Source of the DNA: Cellulomonas alba
GTDB lineage: Bacteria; Actinomycetota; Actinomycetes; Actinomycetales; Cellulomonadaceae
Direction of reading: 5' to 3'
NCBI RefSeq assembly: GCF_030362835.1
Contig: NZ_JAUCGQ010000002.1
Coordinates: 186,001 to 250,000 of the forward strand
Length of the DNA: 64,000 bases
Part shown: one piece after another, positions 17,101 to 24,002 of the stretch
Layout of the letters: every line of letters begins with the position of its first letter
How positions within the stretch are numbered: position 1 is the stretch's first letter
Program-made: the position numbers and the translations under genes
The notes under the pieces: model-generated
What the model saw: only the letters and a program-made list of their open reading frames with translations
Told to the model about the DNA's origin: nothing
Databases searched by the model: none

Positions 17101-17341
17101 GACGCGTGCGCGCCGGCTGCGCTTCCCGCTCACGATCCGCGGCTCGGTGCTCGACGTCGACATCCGGCCCGACGAGGTGACGTACTCCGTGCGCAGCGGC
17201 GGCCCGGTGACGGCGCACCACCACGACGTGGCGTTCACGGTGGCGCCCGGGGCGCCCGTCTCCTTCCCGGGGACCTACCACACGAGCGACGCCGGGCCCG
17301 ACGCGCTCGACGACGGCGCGGTGCGGACGGGGGTCGCCTGA
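14159..17341 (+). CDS. Fused HAD-superfamily (beta-phosphoglucomutase-like) and GH65 disaccharide phosphorylase
   Basis: The 1060-residue cytosolic protein joins two enzymes. Residues 1-255 form a HAD phosphatase/phosphomutase with nucleophile D16 in LFDLDGVL, VVSSSRNCATVL (motif II), GKPAPDGFL (motif III) and VVVEDAIAGVEAG (motif IV). From about residue 285 it is a family 65 glycoside hydrolase/phosphorylase, with FALSNGYLGIRGAFEEG, the phosphate-site region GYEGHYFWDTEAYLLPF near 625 and the general acid Glu in GPDEYSTVVDNN near 759. GH65 splits trehalose, maltose or kojibiose with phosphate to beta-glucose-1-P, and the HAD domain would convert that to glucose-6-P, so the fusion channels the product. 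Exact disaccharide unknown. An AGGTCGTC stretch gives a weak RBS. Confidence 0.92.
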   Translation: MPSPVSVQDYDAVLFDLDGVLTTTRTVHAAAWKRMFDEFLQQWDADHGTTSPHFDDRSDYAAYVDGKAREEGVRSFLASRGIVLPPGAPDAPPEEVSCWGLGNRKQLLVEDELERNGVEAFPGSVAWVRELREAGLRTAVVSSSRNCATVLEYAGIANLFDARVDGETILELGLPGKPAPDGFLEGARRLGVDPTRTVVVEDAIAGVEAGHAGGFGLVIGVDRDDHADELAARGADLVVADLAELVSDPEEDVHRAGPPSRRLVEAARRILSSSGDYPPDRWRIVERAYNPDFVPQTETLFALSNGYLGIRGAFEEGEPVSAPATLLNGFHETWPIVYPERAHGFASVGQTILPVPDGTTVRLLVDDDPVTCARTEVRTFERALDMRRGVVERTVEYQLRDGRRFLVRTQRLVSLVQRHLACLRYEITALDAPAHVVLSSELVTPLDDPAPEVSFDPRRTRPVDGALDLVHERRDGARVVRAYRTPSSGLTVAAGMDHDLDGGLAHLVTRVDGAGAHVVLEADLEVGVPVGFTKWLAYHYGSEDGPALADRAQLTLFRARRDGHVEVVAAHERAVAEFWARSEIVWDGSPMAQQAAHLNQFTLMQASLRSEGHGVPSKGLTGTGYEGHYFWDTEAYLLPFLIHTSPDVARSLLMHRIRMLPAARRRAAEVGCAGALFPWRTINGHEASAYYAAGTAQYHIDADVAYALHQYVEVTGDTDLLVRHGAELLVETARMWAALGFFSDRHDGRFVINRVTGPDEYSTVVDNNLFTNLMAAENLRIAADAVVRLRDEFPDDYARLVARVDLRDGEEAAWRRAAEQMHVPYDERAGVHMQDDGFLDQPPWDFAGTPADKYPLLLHFHPLVIYRHQVIKQADVVLATVLLPERFTAEERRRIFEYYDPLTTGDSSLSECIQAIAAIDVGKYRSGEEYLVDAAAIDIADRAGNLHDGVHVASAGGTWMAVVQGFAGYRWRGTRFAPMLPTRARRLRFPLTIRGSVLDVDIRPDEVTYSVRSGGPVTAHHHDVAFTVAPGAPVSFPGTYHTSDAGPDALDDGAVRTGVA

Positions 17342-17479
17342 CCGGGTGAAGTTCGGGTGCCGGAAACCTCCGCGTACGGGCGGTTCGCGGGCGGGATTCG
17401 TCCTGCTCGTCCCCGATGTCCCCGCCGCGTGGGTGGGCGATCGGGGCGACGTGTCGCACCCGTCCTCTTCACTTGCCGC

Positions 17480-19363
17480 GTGACCTCGTGGAAAGCACCC
17501 CTGACGGCCGTCGCCGCCACCGCGGCCCTGCTCGCCGCCGCACTGCCGGCCGCCGCCTCGACCGGGACGGGCACGGCGCCCGACGGGACCGCGATGACCG
17601 TCGCGATCGACGACTTCGACGGACCCGCGCCATCGAGCCGGGAGGAGCGCGTCGTCGTCACCGACGACGGCCGGATCGTGCCGACCACGACGGCCGCCCG
17701 GCCGGACGCCGCGGCGCGGCCCTCGGTCCGCCGGCTCCTGGCCGGGACCGGCCTGCGTGCGGCGTCGACGCTCGCGCCCTCGAGCGCGGCGACGGTCGCG
17801 CGGTCGCTGGCACCGGTCACCGAGGAGCTGTACGTCGCCGCGATCCAGGACTCGTCGACCACGGGCTCGCTGTCGACGACCCAGGCGACCCAGATCGCGT
17901 CGACGGCGGCGGGCTACTGGCAGCGCGAGGCGAAGGGCGGGATCGCGTCCTTCACGGTCGCCGCCGCGGTCGACCTGCCGCTCGACGGCAGCTGCAGCCG
18001 CGACTACGAGGACCTCTGGGCGCTCGCCGCCGTGGAGTACCCGGGCGTCGACTTCACGGCGCCGGGCACGCACCTCGCGGTGTTCAGCCCGCTCGGCTGC
18101 GAGGCCAGCTACGACTACGCCGGCATCGCGAACGTCGGTGACGACCTGACCACCGGGGGCTACATCCAGGTGGTCGGCGACGAGTGGGGCATCCTCGCGC
18201 ACGAGCTCGGCCACCACTTCGGCCTCGGCCACGCCGACCTGGCGCTGCAGACCGCGACCGACGTCGCGACGTACGAGTACTTCGGCCTCTTCGGGCCCCA
18301 GGCGCTGCAGGTCTCGGACTACGAGCCCGGAGCCCTCGACGGTGCGTGGCGCGCCCAGCTCGGGCTTCCCGGCGAGGCCGCTCGCGAGCGGGTCGCGCGC
18401 TGGAACTCCGCTCCCGCCCTGTACTCGTTGACGCCCCTGACCTCGAGCGGCGTCAGCACGCTCGTGGTGCAGGGTTCGGACGGCGCTCCGGCGTTCTACC
18501 TCGACTACCGCTCGGGTGCGGCGGGCGACACCCACACCTTCTACGCCGCGGACGCGACCGGCCTCGTCTCCGCGGCGTGGTTCGACGACCTCGCCGACGT
18601 GTCGTACCGCCGCGGCGTCACCGTGTCGCTCCCCGCGCTCGGCGACCTGTTCACGGCGGCCTTCCCGGCGAACGACGGGACCTACCACGCGGCGGGCCGG
18701 CCGGGCGACGCGCTCACTCTGATGAGCGGCGCCGTCACGATCCGCGTCGTGAGCCAGTCGTCGACCGGCGCCCAGGTGCTGGTCTCGTACCGGGCCAACC
18801 CCCAGGTGGGGACGACCACGAAGGTCGCGGTGCCGGCCGTCGCCGAGCACGCCAGGGCGAAGGTCGCGATCTCGGTCACCGCGCCGAACGGCGCCGCGGT
18901 CTCCGGTCAGGTCGACGTGCTGATGGACGGCAAGCGGATCGGCGCCGCCACGGTGGCCGGCGGCAGGGCCGCCTTCACGACGCCGAGCGGCATGGCAGCG
19001 GGCCGGCACTCGTTCACCGCGCGGTACCTCGGCACGCCCGCGTTCCGCGCCTCGGCCGCCTCGACCAGCGTGCTGATCAAGGACGCGTCCACGGTGCGTG
19101 CCTCGGCGGCCAAGGTGCGGGCCGGCACGGGGGCGACCGTCGTCGCGAAGGTGCGCTCCGACCTCAAGGCGACGGGCACCGTCCGCGTCTACAAGGGCTC
19201 CGTGGTCGTCGGCAAGGCGAGCGTCAAGGCCGGCAAGGCGACGATCCACCTCCCCAGGTCGTGGAAGGCGAAGACCTACAAGCTGACCGTGAAGTACTCC
19301 GGCAGCTCGACCGTCGCCGGGTCGTCGACCACGACGAAGGTCGTCGTCCTGCCTCGTCGCTGA
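17480..19363 (+). CDS. Secreted zinc metalloprotease with Ig-like repeat domains
   Basis: A 627-residue exported protein. Residues 1-30 are a Sec signal peptide (WKAPLTAVAATAALLAAALPAAAS). The middle contains the zincin motif HELGHHFGLGHAD near residue 240 (His-Glu...His...His), preceded by a segment with a Cys pair (DGSCSRDYED and SPLGCEASYDYAG). The C-terminal 190 residues hold two bacterial Ig-like (Big_3_5-type) repeats with VSGQVDVLMDGKRIGAATVAGGRA and ATGTVRVYKGSVVVGKASV, which usually act as spacers or binding modules. Substrate unknown. The GTG at 17480 has no clear RBS; it is chosen because it gives a good signal peptide. Confidence 0.87.
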   Translation: MTSWKAPLTAVAATAALLAAALPAAASTGTGTAPDGTAMTVAIDDFDGPAPSSREERVVVTDDGRIVPTTTAARPDAAARPSVRRLLAGTGLRAASTLAPSSAATVARSLAPVTEELYVAAIQDSSTTGSLSTTQATQIASTAAGYWQREAKGGIASFTVAAAVDLPLDGSCSRDYEDLWALAAVEYPGVDFTAPGTHLAVFSPLGCEASYDYAGIANVGDDLTTGGYIQVVGDEWGILAHELGHHFGLGHADLALQTATDVATYEYFGLFGPQALQVSDYEPGALDGAWRAQLGLPGEAARERVARWNSAPALYSLTPLTSSGVSTLVVQGSDGAPAFYLDYRSGAAGDTHTFYAADATGLVSAAWFDDLADVSYRRGVTVSLPALGDLFTAAFPANDGTYHAAGRPGDALTLMSGAVTIRVVSQSSTGAQVLVSYRANPQVGTTTKVAVPAVAEHARAKVAISVTAPNGAAVSGQVDVLMDGKRIGAATVAGGRAAFTTPSGMAAGRHSFTARYLGTPAFRASAASTSVLIKDASTVRASAAKVRAGTGATVVAKVRSDLKATGTVRVYKGSVVVGKASVKAGKATIHLPRSWKAKTYKLTVKYSGSSTVAGSSTTTKVVVLPRR

Positions 19364-19394
19364 GCTGCCCGCGACCGCCGACGTCGCGTCCGGT

Positions 19395-19425
19395 GCGCCC
19401 GCAGACCACACCGGACTGCGGGCGC
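19395..19425 (+). terminator. Hairpin terminator after the metalloprotease gene
   Basis: GCGCCCGCAG (19395-19404) and CTGCGGGCGC (19416-19425) form a perfect 10-bp stem with an 11-nt loop, starting 32 nt after the stop codon. There is no T-run, as is common in actinobacteria. Confidence 0.6.
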
Positions 19426-19524
19426 CCCGGCACGCCGGGCGGTCCCGCGGGTGCTCCGCCCGGAGCGGTCGCGTGCTCCCGACGGACGACGCCGGCGCGA
19501 CACACCGGCGGCTAGCGTGGCCGC

Positions 19525-20844
19525 ATGCCGTACCCGCGACCCGACGACGCGCACGCGTGGGGTCCGCCCGGGGCGCGCGGCGGTCCGTGGGGGCCGCCCT
19601 GGTCGCGCGGCGACCTCGACCCGGACCGGCGACGGCGCCTGCGGACCGCCGCGCTGACGGTCCCGGCGACGGCCCTCGCGCTCGTCGTGCTGGCCGGCTC
19701 GTCGGTCGCGAACCACTTCTCCCACCCGCCTCGCGCGCTCGACGCGCTCGGCTACCTGCTGCTCCTCGTCGCGCCCGCGTGCCTCCCGGCGCTCGGGCTC
19801 GGTGGCCGCGCTGCCGCGGTCGCGAGCGTCGTGGCCGGGGCCGGTGTCGGCGCGTACCTGCTGCTGGGCTACGCGTTCGGGCCGGTCGTACTGCCGCTCG
19901 TCGTGGTGGTCGTCGTGCTCGGCGCGAGCCGCCGCCGGGTCGTGTCGTGGACCGTCGCCGGGCTGGGGGTCGCCGCCGTGGTGGCGCGCGGGCTGGCGGA
20001 CCCGACCGCGCGGCCGACGTCGCTCGTGGTGTGGACGACCGCGCTGCTCGCCGCGGGCCTGCTCGGCGAGGGCGCGCGCGGTCGCGGTGAGCGCATGCGG
20101 GCGGTGCAGGCGGTGCGGGTGTCGCGCGAGGAGGCAGCGGCGACGGCCGAGCGGCTGCGCATCGCGCGCGACCTGCACGACGTGCTGGCGCACTCGCTGT
20201 CCGCGATCAGCGTGCAGGCGGGCGTCGGCCTGCACCTCATGGACCGCGAGCCCGAGCAGGCGCGCGAGGCGCTGCGGAACATCCGCGCGACGAGCGTGGG
20301 CGCGCTCGACGAGGTGCGCGAGGTGCTCGGGATCCTGCGCGCCGACGGCGAGGCGCCGCCGCGCGAACCCGCGGTCACGGCGGCCGTCGATCTCGTGCCC
20401 GGGCTGCTCGACGCCGCGCGCACCGGTGGCCTCGTCGTGGACGACCGGCTGGACCGGGCCGTGCTCGCGGGACTCGACGACGATCGCGCGTCCGTGCTGG
20501 TCCGCGCGCTGCAGGAGGCGCTGACGAACGTGCGCCGCCACGCGGGGGAGCGCCCGCGGGTGGACGCGCGGCTGGTGGCCGACGCGGGCGTGGTGCGGCT
20601 CGAGGTGGTCGACGACGGCGGTCGGGCGGCCGCCTCCGGCGGGGTGGGCGCCGGGCGGGCCTCGTCGTCGGGACGCGGGAGCGGGTCCGACGTGCTCTCG
20701 CCCGGACAGCCCGACGGGCGGCCCGAAGGCTTCGGCCTGCGCGGCATGCGCGAGCGCGTCGAGGCGCTCGGCGGCACGGTCGGGGCGGGTGCCCGCGGTA
20801 CCGGGTGGGCGGTCGTCGTGGAGCTCCCGCGAGGCGCGTCGTGA
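19525..20844 (+). CDS. NarL-type sensor histidine kinase
   Basis: The 439-residue membrane kinase has a Pro/Gly-rich N-terminus, then four to five hydrophobic segments (residues 42-185; e.g. TVPATALALVVLAGSSVAN and ALGYLLLLVAPACLPALGLG), and a HisKA_3 dimerisation domain with the phosphoacceptor His in RIARDLHDVLAHSLSAISVQ near residue 217. The HATPase_c part shows VLVRALQEALTNVRRHAG and GFGLRGMRERVEALGG. It overlaps the downstream response regulator by 4 nt (GTGA). A -10-like TAGCGT (19513-19518) ends 6 nt before the ATG. The signal is unknown. Confidence 0.93.
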   Translation: MPYPRPDDAHAWGPPGARGGPWGPPWSRGDLDPDRRRRLRTAALTVPATALALVVLAGSSVANHFSHPPRALDALGYLLLLVAPACLPALGLGGRAAAVASVVAGAGVGAYLLLGYAFGPVVLPLVVVVVVLGASRRRVVSWTVAGLGVAAVVARGLADPTARPTSLVVWTTALLAAGLLGEGARGRGERMRAVQAVRVSREEAAATAERLRIARDLHDVLAHSLSAISVQAGVGLHLMDREPEQAREALRNIRATSVGALDEVREVLGILRADGEAPPREPAVTAAVDLVPGLLDAARTGGLVVDDRLDRAVLAGLDDDRASVLVRALQEALTNVRRHAGERPRVDARLVADAGVVRLEVVDDGGRAAASGGVGAGRASSSGRGSGSDVLSPGQPDGRPEGFGLRGMRERVEALGGTVGAGARGTGWAVVVELPRGAS

Positions 20845-21506
20845 TCCGCGTGCTGCTCGCCGACGACCAGCAGCTGATCCGAGCCGGTCTGCGCGCGCTC
20901 GTCGACGCCGAGCCCGACCTGACCGTGGTCGGCGAGGCGGCGACGGGTCTGGAGGCCGTCGTGCGGACGCTCGACCTGCTCCCGGACGTGGTCCTGATGG
21001 ACATCCGCATGCCCGGGCTCGACGGTCTCGAGGCCACGCGCCGCATCGTCGCCGACCCGCGGGCGGCGGGCGTCCACGTGGTCGTCGTGACGACGTTCGA
21101 GCTCGACGAGTACGTCGGTGAGGCCATCCGCAACGGTGCGAGCGGCTTCCTCGTCAAGGACACCGAGCCTGCGGAGCTGCTGCGCGCCGTGCGGGTCGCG
21201 GCCGCCGGGGAGGCGCTGCTCTCGCCGACCGTGACGCGCCGGCTGCTGGAGCGCGTCGCGCGCGCCACCCGCGACGCGCCGCCGCTGCCGGGCCTCGGCG
21301 ACCTGACGGCGCGCGAGCGCGAGGTCGTGGTGCTCGTCGGCGAGGGCCTGTCGAACGAGGAGATCGGCGAGCGGCTGTTCCTCTCGCCGCTCACGGTCAA
21401 GACGCACGTGCTGCGCGCGTCGGCCAAGCTCGGCGCGCGCGACCGCGCGCAGCTCGTGGTCGCGGCGTACGAGTCGGGGCTCGTCCGGCCCGGGTGGGTC
21501 GACTGA
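20841..21506 (+). CDS. NarL/LuxR-type response regulator
   Basis: The 221-residue partner of the preceding kinase has a receiver domain (acidic pair in LLADDQQLIRAGLR, phosphoacceptor D54 in VVLMDIRMPGLDGLEA, conserved K in GFLVKDTEP) and a C-terminal LuxR-type HTH, LTAREREVVVLVGEGLSNEEIGERLFLSPLTVKTHV, which binds DNA as a dimer. Likely targets include the short SHOCT gene 122 nt downstream, where direct repeats are present (inference). Confidence 0.94.
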   Translation: MIRVLLADDQQLIRAGLRALVDAEPDLTVVGEAATGLEAVVRTLDLLPDVVLMDIRMPGLDGLEATRRIVADPRAAGVHVVVVTTFELDEYVGEAIRNGASGFLVKDTEPAELLRAVRVAAAGEALLSPTVTRRLLERVARATRDAPPLPGLGDLTAREREVVVLVGEGLSNEEIGERLFLSPLTVKTHVLRASAKLGARDRAQLVVAAYESGLVRPGWVD

Positions 21507-21582
21507 GGCCCGCTGCTCCGTCCGGAGCGTCGGGGAGGGTCCGCCCGGACGACGACGGCGACCGGTGCGCCGGGGGAGCGTG

Positions 21583-21602
21583 GAGGTGCGGTCGAGGTGC
21601 GG
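21583..21602. promoter_or_regulatory. Direct repeats upstream of the SHOCT gene
   Basis: GAGGTGCGG occurs at 21583-21591... and again at 21594-21602, with a period of 11 bp, just 27 nt before the start of the SHOCT-domain gene. The phasing on one face of the helix suggests a regulator site; the neighbouring NarL-type regulator is a candidate. The repeat resembles the TGAGG repeats at 11282-11318. Confidence 0.3.
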
Positions 21603-21628
21603 CCGCGCGACACCACCGGAGGCTCCTC

Positions 21629-21952
21629 ATGACGTCCACCCTCGCCACCGCGCTGGCCCACCCGACCGTCGTGTACGGCGGCTGGTGGCCCGGCCCGTGG
21701 TTCCTGCTGATCCCGCTGTTCTGGATCGCCGTCGTGGTCGCGATCGTCGCGTTCGCCACGTCGCGCCGCCGCCGGTGGGCCGCGGCCGGCTACGGCCCGG
21801 GAGGCCCGTGCGGCCCGTGGGGCGGCTCCGCTGCGCACGGCTCGGCGACGTCCGTGCTCGCCGACCGGTTCGCACGCGGCGAGATCGACGAGGCCGAGTA
21901 CCGCGCGCGGCTCGAGACGCTGCTCGCGACGGAGCGCCGCCCGCAGGCCTGA
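21629..21952 (+). CDS. Small membrane protein with C-terminal SHOCT domain
   Basis: The 107-residue protein has one strong membrane segment (WFLLIPLFWIAVVVAIVAFA, residues 25-44), an Arg-rich stop-transfer patch (TSRRRRW), a Gly/Pro-rich linker and a SHOCT (short C-terminal) domain, VLADRFARGEIDEAEYRARLETL. SHOCT motifs are oligomerisation or targeting tags of unknown role. A strong GGAGG precedes the ATG at 21629. It follows the NarL-type two-component system, and may be one of its targets. Confidence 0.87.
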   Translation: MTSTLATALAHPTVVYGGWWPGPWFLLIPLFWIAVVVAIVAFATSRRRRWAAAGYGPGGPCGPWGGSAAHGSATSVLADRFARGEIDEAEYRARLETLLATERRPQA

Positions 21953-22112
21953 CCGGCGTCGCGGCGGGCCCGCGTCGGTCGGGTCCGCCGCACCGGTCGG
22001 CCGCGGCGCTGCACGACGTCGCTCTCGCGCCGCCGCGCGGCGACCACCGCCGCGAGGCATCCTTGGCCCCCAAGGCGGCGCGCCCCCGAGCGTCGCCGGC
22101 GGGGAGCGTGGC

Positions 22113-24002
22113 GTGACGGACAGCGAGGTCGCGGCGCTCGTCGACGCGGTGACGCGCCTGCGCGACGCGGTCGACGAGGTCGCGCTGCCGTTCGAGGTGG
22201 CGTCCGCACGCGCCGCGCGCGACGAGCGCCGACGCCTGCTGGACCGGCTCGACGACCACCTGCTGCCGCGCCTGCGGCACCCGGACGCGCCGACGCTGGT
22301 GGTCGTCGGCGGCTCGACCGGCGCCGGCAAGTCGACGCTGGTGAGCGCGCTCGTGGGCGCGGAGGTGAGCGCCGCCGGCGTGCTGCGGCCGACGACCCGC
22401 TGGCCCGTGCTGGTGCACCACCCGGCCGACGCCGACCAGTTCGCAGGCGACCGCGTGCTGCCCGGCCTGCCGCGCCTGACGGGTGCGGGCGCCGCGGGCG
22501 GCCGCGGGCTCCGGCTCGTGGCGTCCTCCGTGGTCCCGCCCGGGCTCGCGCTGGTCGACGCGCCGGACATCGACTCGGTCGAGGACGAGAACCGCGAGCT
22601 CGCGGTCCAGCTGCTCGGCGCGGCGGACGCCTGGCTGTTCGTCACGACCGCCGCGCGGTACGCCGACGCGGTGCCGTGGGAGCTCCTGGCCGACGCCGCG
22701 CGCCGGCGGACGCACCTGGCCCTCGTGCTGGACCGGGTCGACGACGTCGAGGCGGCCCCGGTGCGCGCGCACCTGACGACGATGCTCGAGGAGCGCGGGC
22801 TCGCCGGCACGCCCGTGCTCGTGGTGCGCGAGTCGCGGCCGGACGACGACGGGCTGCTGCCCGCGCACGCCGTCGCCGCGGTCGCCGACTGGGCCACCGC
22901 GCTCGCCGTGGACGCGCCGACCCGCGAGGCCGCCCTCGCCGCGACCCGCGACGGGTCGACGCTCGAGGCGGCCGGCGCCGCGCGCACCCTCGCGGACGCC
23001 GCGGACGAGCAGCGCACGGCCGCCGACCGGCTGCGCGCGGCCGTGCTCGCGGCCTACGGAGCGGCGCGCGAGCTCGTCGCGGAGCGGACGTCCGACGGGT
23101 CGATGCTCCGCGGCGAGGTGCTGGCCCGCTGGCAGGACGTGGTGGGCACCGGCGAGTGGGTGCGCGCGATCGAGAGCGGCGTGTCGCGGCTCCGCGACCG
23201 GCTGACCGCGGCGGTGCGCGGGCGGCGCGCGGCCCAGCCGGCGCTCGCGGAGGCGGTCGGGCACGGGCTCGAGGCGGTCGTGCTCGACGCGGCGCAGGAC
23301 GCCTCGGCGCGAGCCCACGCGGACTGGTACCACGACCCCGCGGGGCGCGCGCTGCTCGACGGGCTGACCCTGTCGCGCGCGTCGGGGGACCTGCGCGAGC
23401 GGGTCGACGCGGCCGTGCGCGGCTGGCAGGGCGACGTGCTCGAGCTGGTCCGCGAGGAGGGCGCGGGGCGCCGAGCGACCGCCCGCGCGCTGTCGCTCGG
23501 CGTCAACGGGCTCGGCGCGACGCTCATGGTCGCGGTGTTCGCGTCGACCGGCGGCCTGACCGGAGCCGAGCTCGGCATCGTCGGCGGCACGGTGCTGCTC
23601 GCGCAGCGGCTCCTCGAGGCGGTGTTCGGGGACGACGCCGTGCGGCGCCTGACGCGGACGGCGCACGAGCGGCTCGACCAGCGCGTCGGCGGCGTGCTCG
23701 ACGCGGAGGCGGCGCGGTTCCTCGCGCTCCTCGACCCGCTCGCGGCGCAGGTGCACGACGGCGGCGCGCTGCGCTCGCGGGCCGCGCTCGTCGAGACCGC
23801 CGCGAGGGCGGCCGCCGCCGCGCCGCGGGACGTCGCGGAGCGTCCGCTCGTGCCGGCGTCCGGAGGGCTGCGCGGCGCGGGGCTCGTGGGCGCGGGGCTC
23901 GTGGGCGCGGGGGTCGCGGGCCCCGGGCCCGCCGTCGGGGCGCGGCCGGTCCGCACGCCCGACGAACGCCGCCGGTGGTGGCGCCTCGGGCGGCGCAGGT
24001 GA
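22113..24002 (+). CDS. Dynamin-like / Era-type GTPase, first of a pair
   Basis: The 629-residue protein has a G-domain: Walker A GGSTGAGKST near residue 68, switch region LRPTTRWPVLV, G3 DAPDIDS near 150, and LVLDRVDDVE as the G4-like motif, in which the usual NKxD is changed to DRVD. The C-terminal half is helical, with a hydrophobic stretch (LGVNGLGATLMVAVFASTGGLTGAELGIVGGTVLLAQ, residues ~465-500) able to dip into the membrane. It resembles actinobacterial dynamin-like GTPases thought to act in membrane remodelling; function here is inferred. Gly/Ala-rich tandem pentads (AGLVG) follow near the C-terminus. It overlaps the next gene by 4 nt. Confidence 0.82.
   Translation: MTDSEVAALVDAVTRLRDAVDEVALPFEVASARAARDERRRLLDRLDDHLLPRLRHPDAPTLVVVGGSTGAGKSTLVSALVGAEVSAAGVLRPTTRWPVLVHHPADADQFAGDRVLPGLPRLTGAGAAGGRGLRLVASSVVPPGLALVDAPDIDSVEDENRELAVQLLGAADAWLFVTTAARYADAVPWELLADAARRRTHLALVLDRVDDVEAAPVRAHLTTMLEERGLAGTPVLVVRESRPDDDGLLPAHAVAAVADWATALAVDAPTREAALAATRDGSTLEAAGAARTLADAADEQRTAADRLRAAVLAAYGAARELVAERTSDGSMLRGEVLARWQDVVGTGEWVRAIESGVSRLRDRLTAAVRGRRAAQPALAEAVGHGLEAVVLDAAQDASARAHADWYHDPAGRALLDGLTLSRASGDLRERVDAAVRGWQGDVLELVREEGAGRRATARALSLGVNGLGATLMVAVFASTGGLTGAELGIVGGTVLLAQRLLEAVFGDDAVRRLTRTAHERLDQRVGGVLDAEAARFLALLDPLAAQVHDGGALRSRAALVETAARAAAAAPRDVAERPLVPASGGLRGAGLVGAGLVGAGVAGPGPAVGARPVRTPDERRRWWRLGRRR

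Noticed and set aside
14165..19411. Very long minus-strand open frame (about 1750 codons) opposite the HAD-GH65 and metalloprotease genes
   Set aside because: It is a GC-rich shadow with Arg/Asp/Val-biased sequence, no start site and no recognisable domain; the plus-strand genes have clear motifs.
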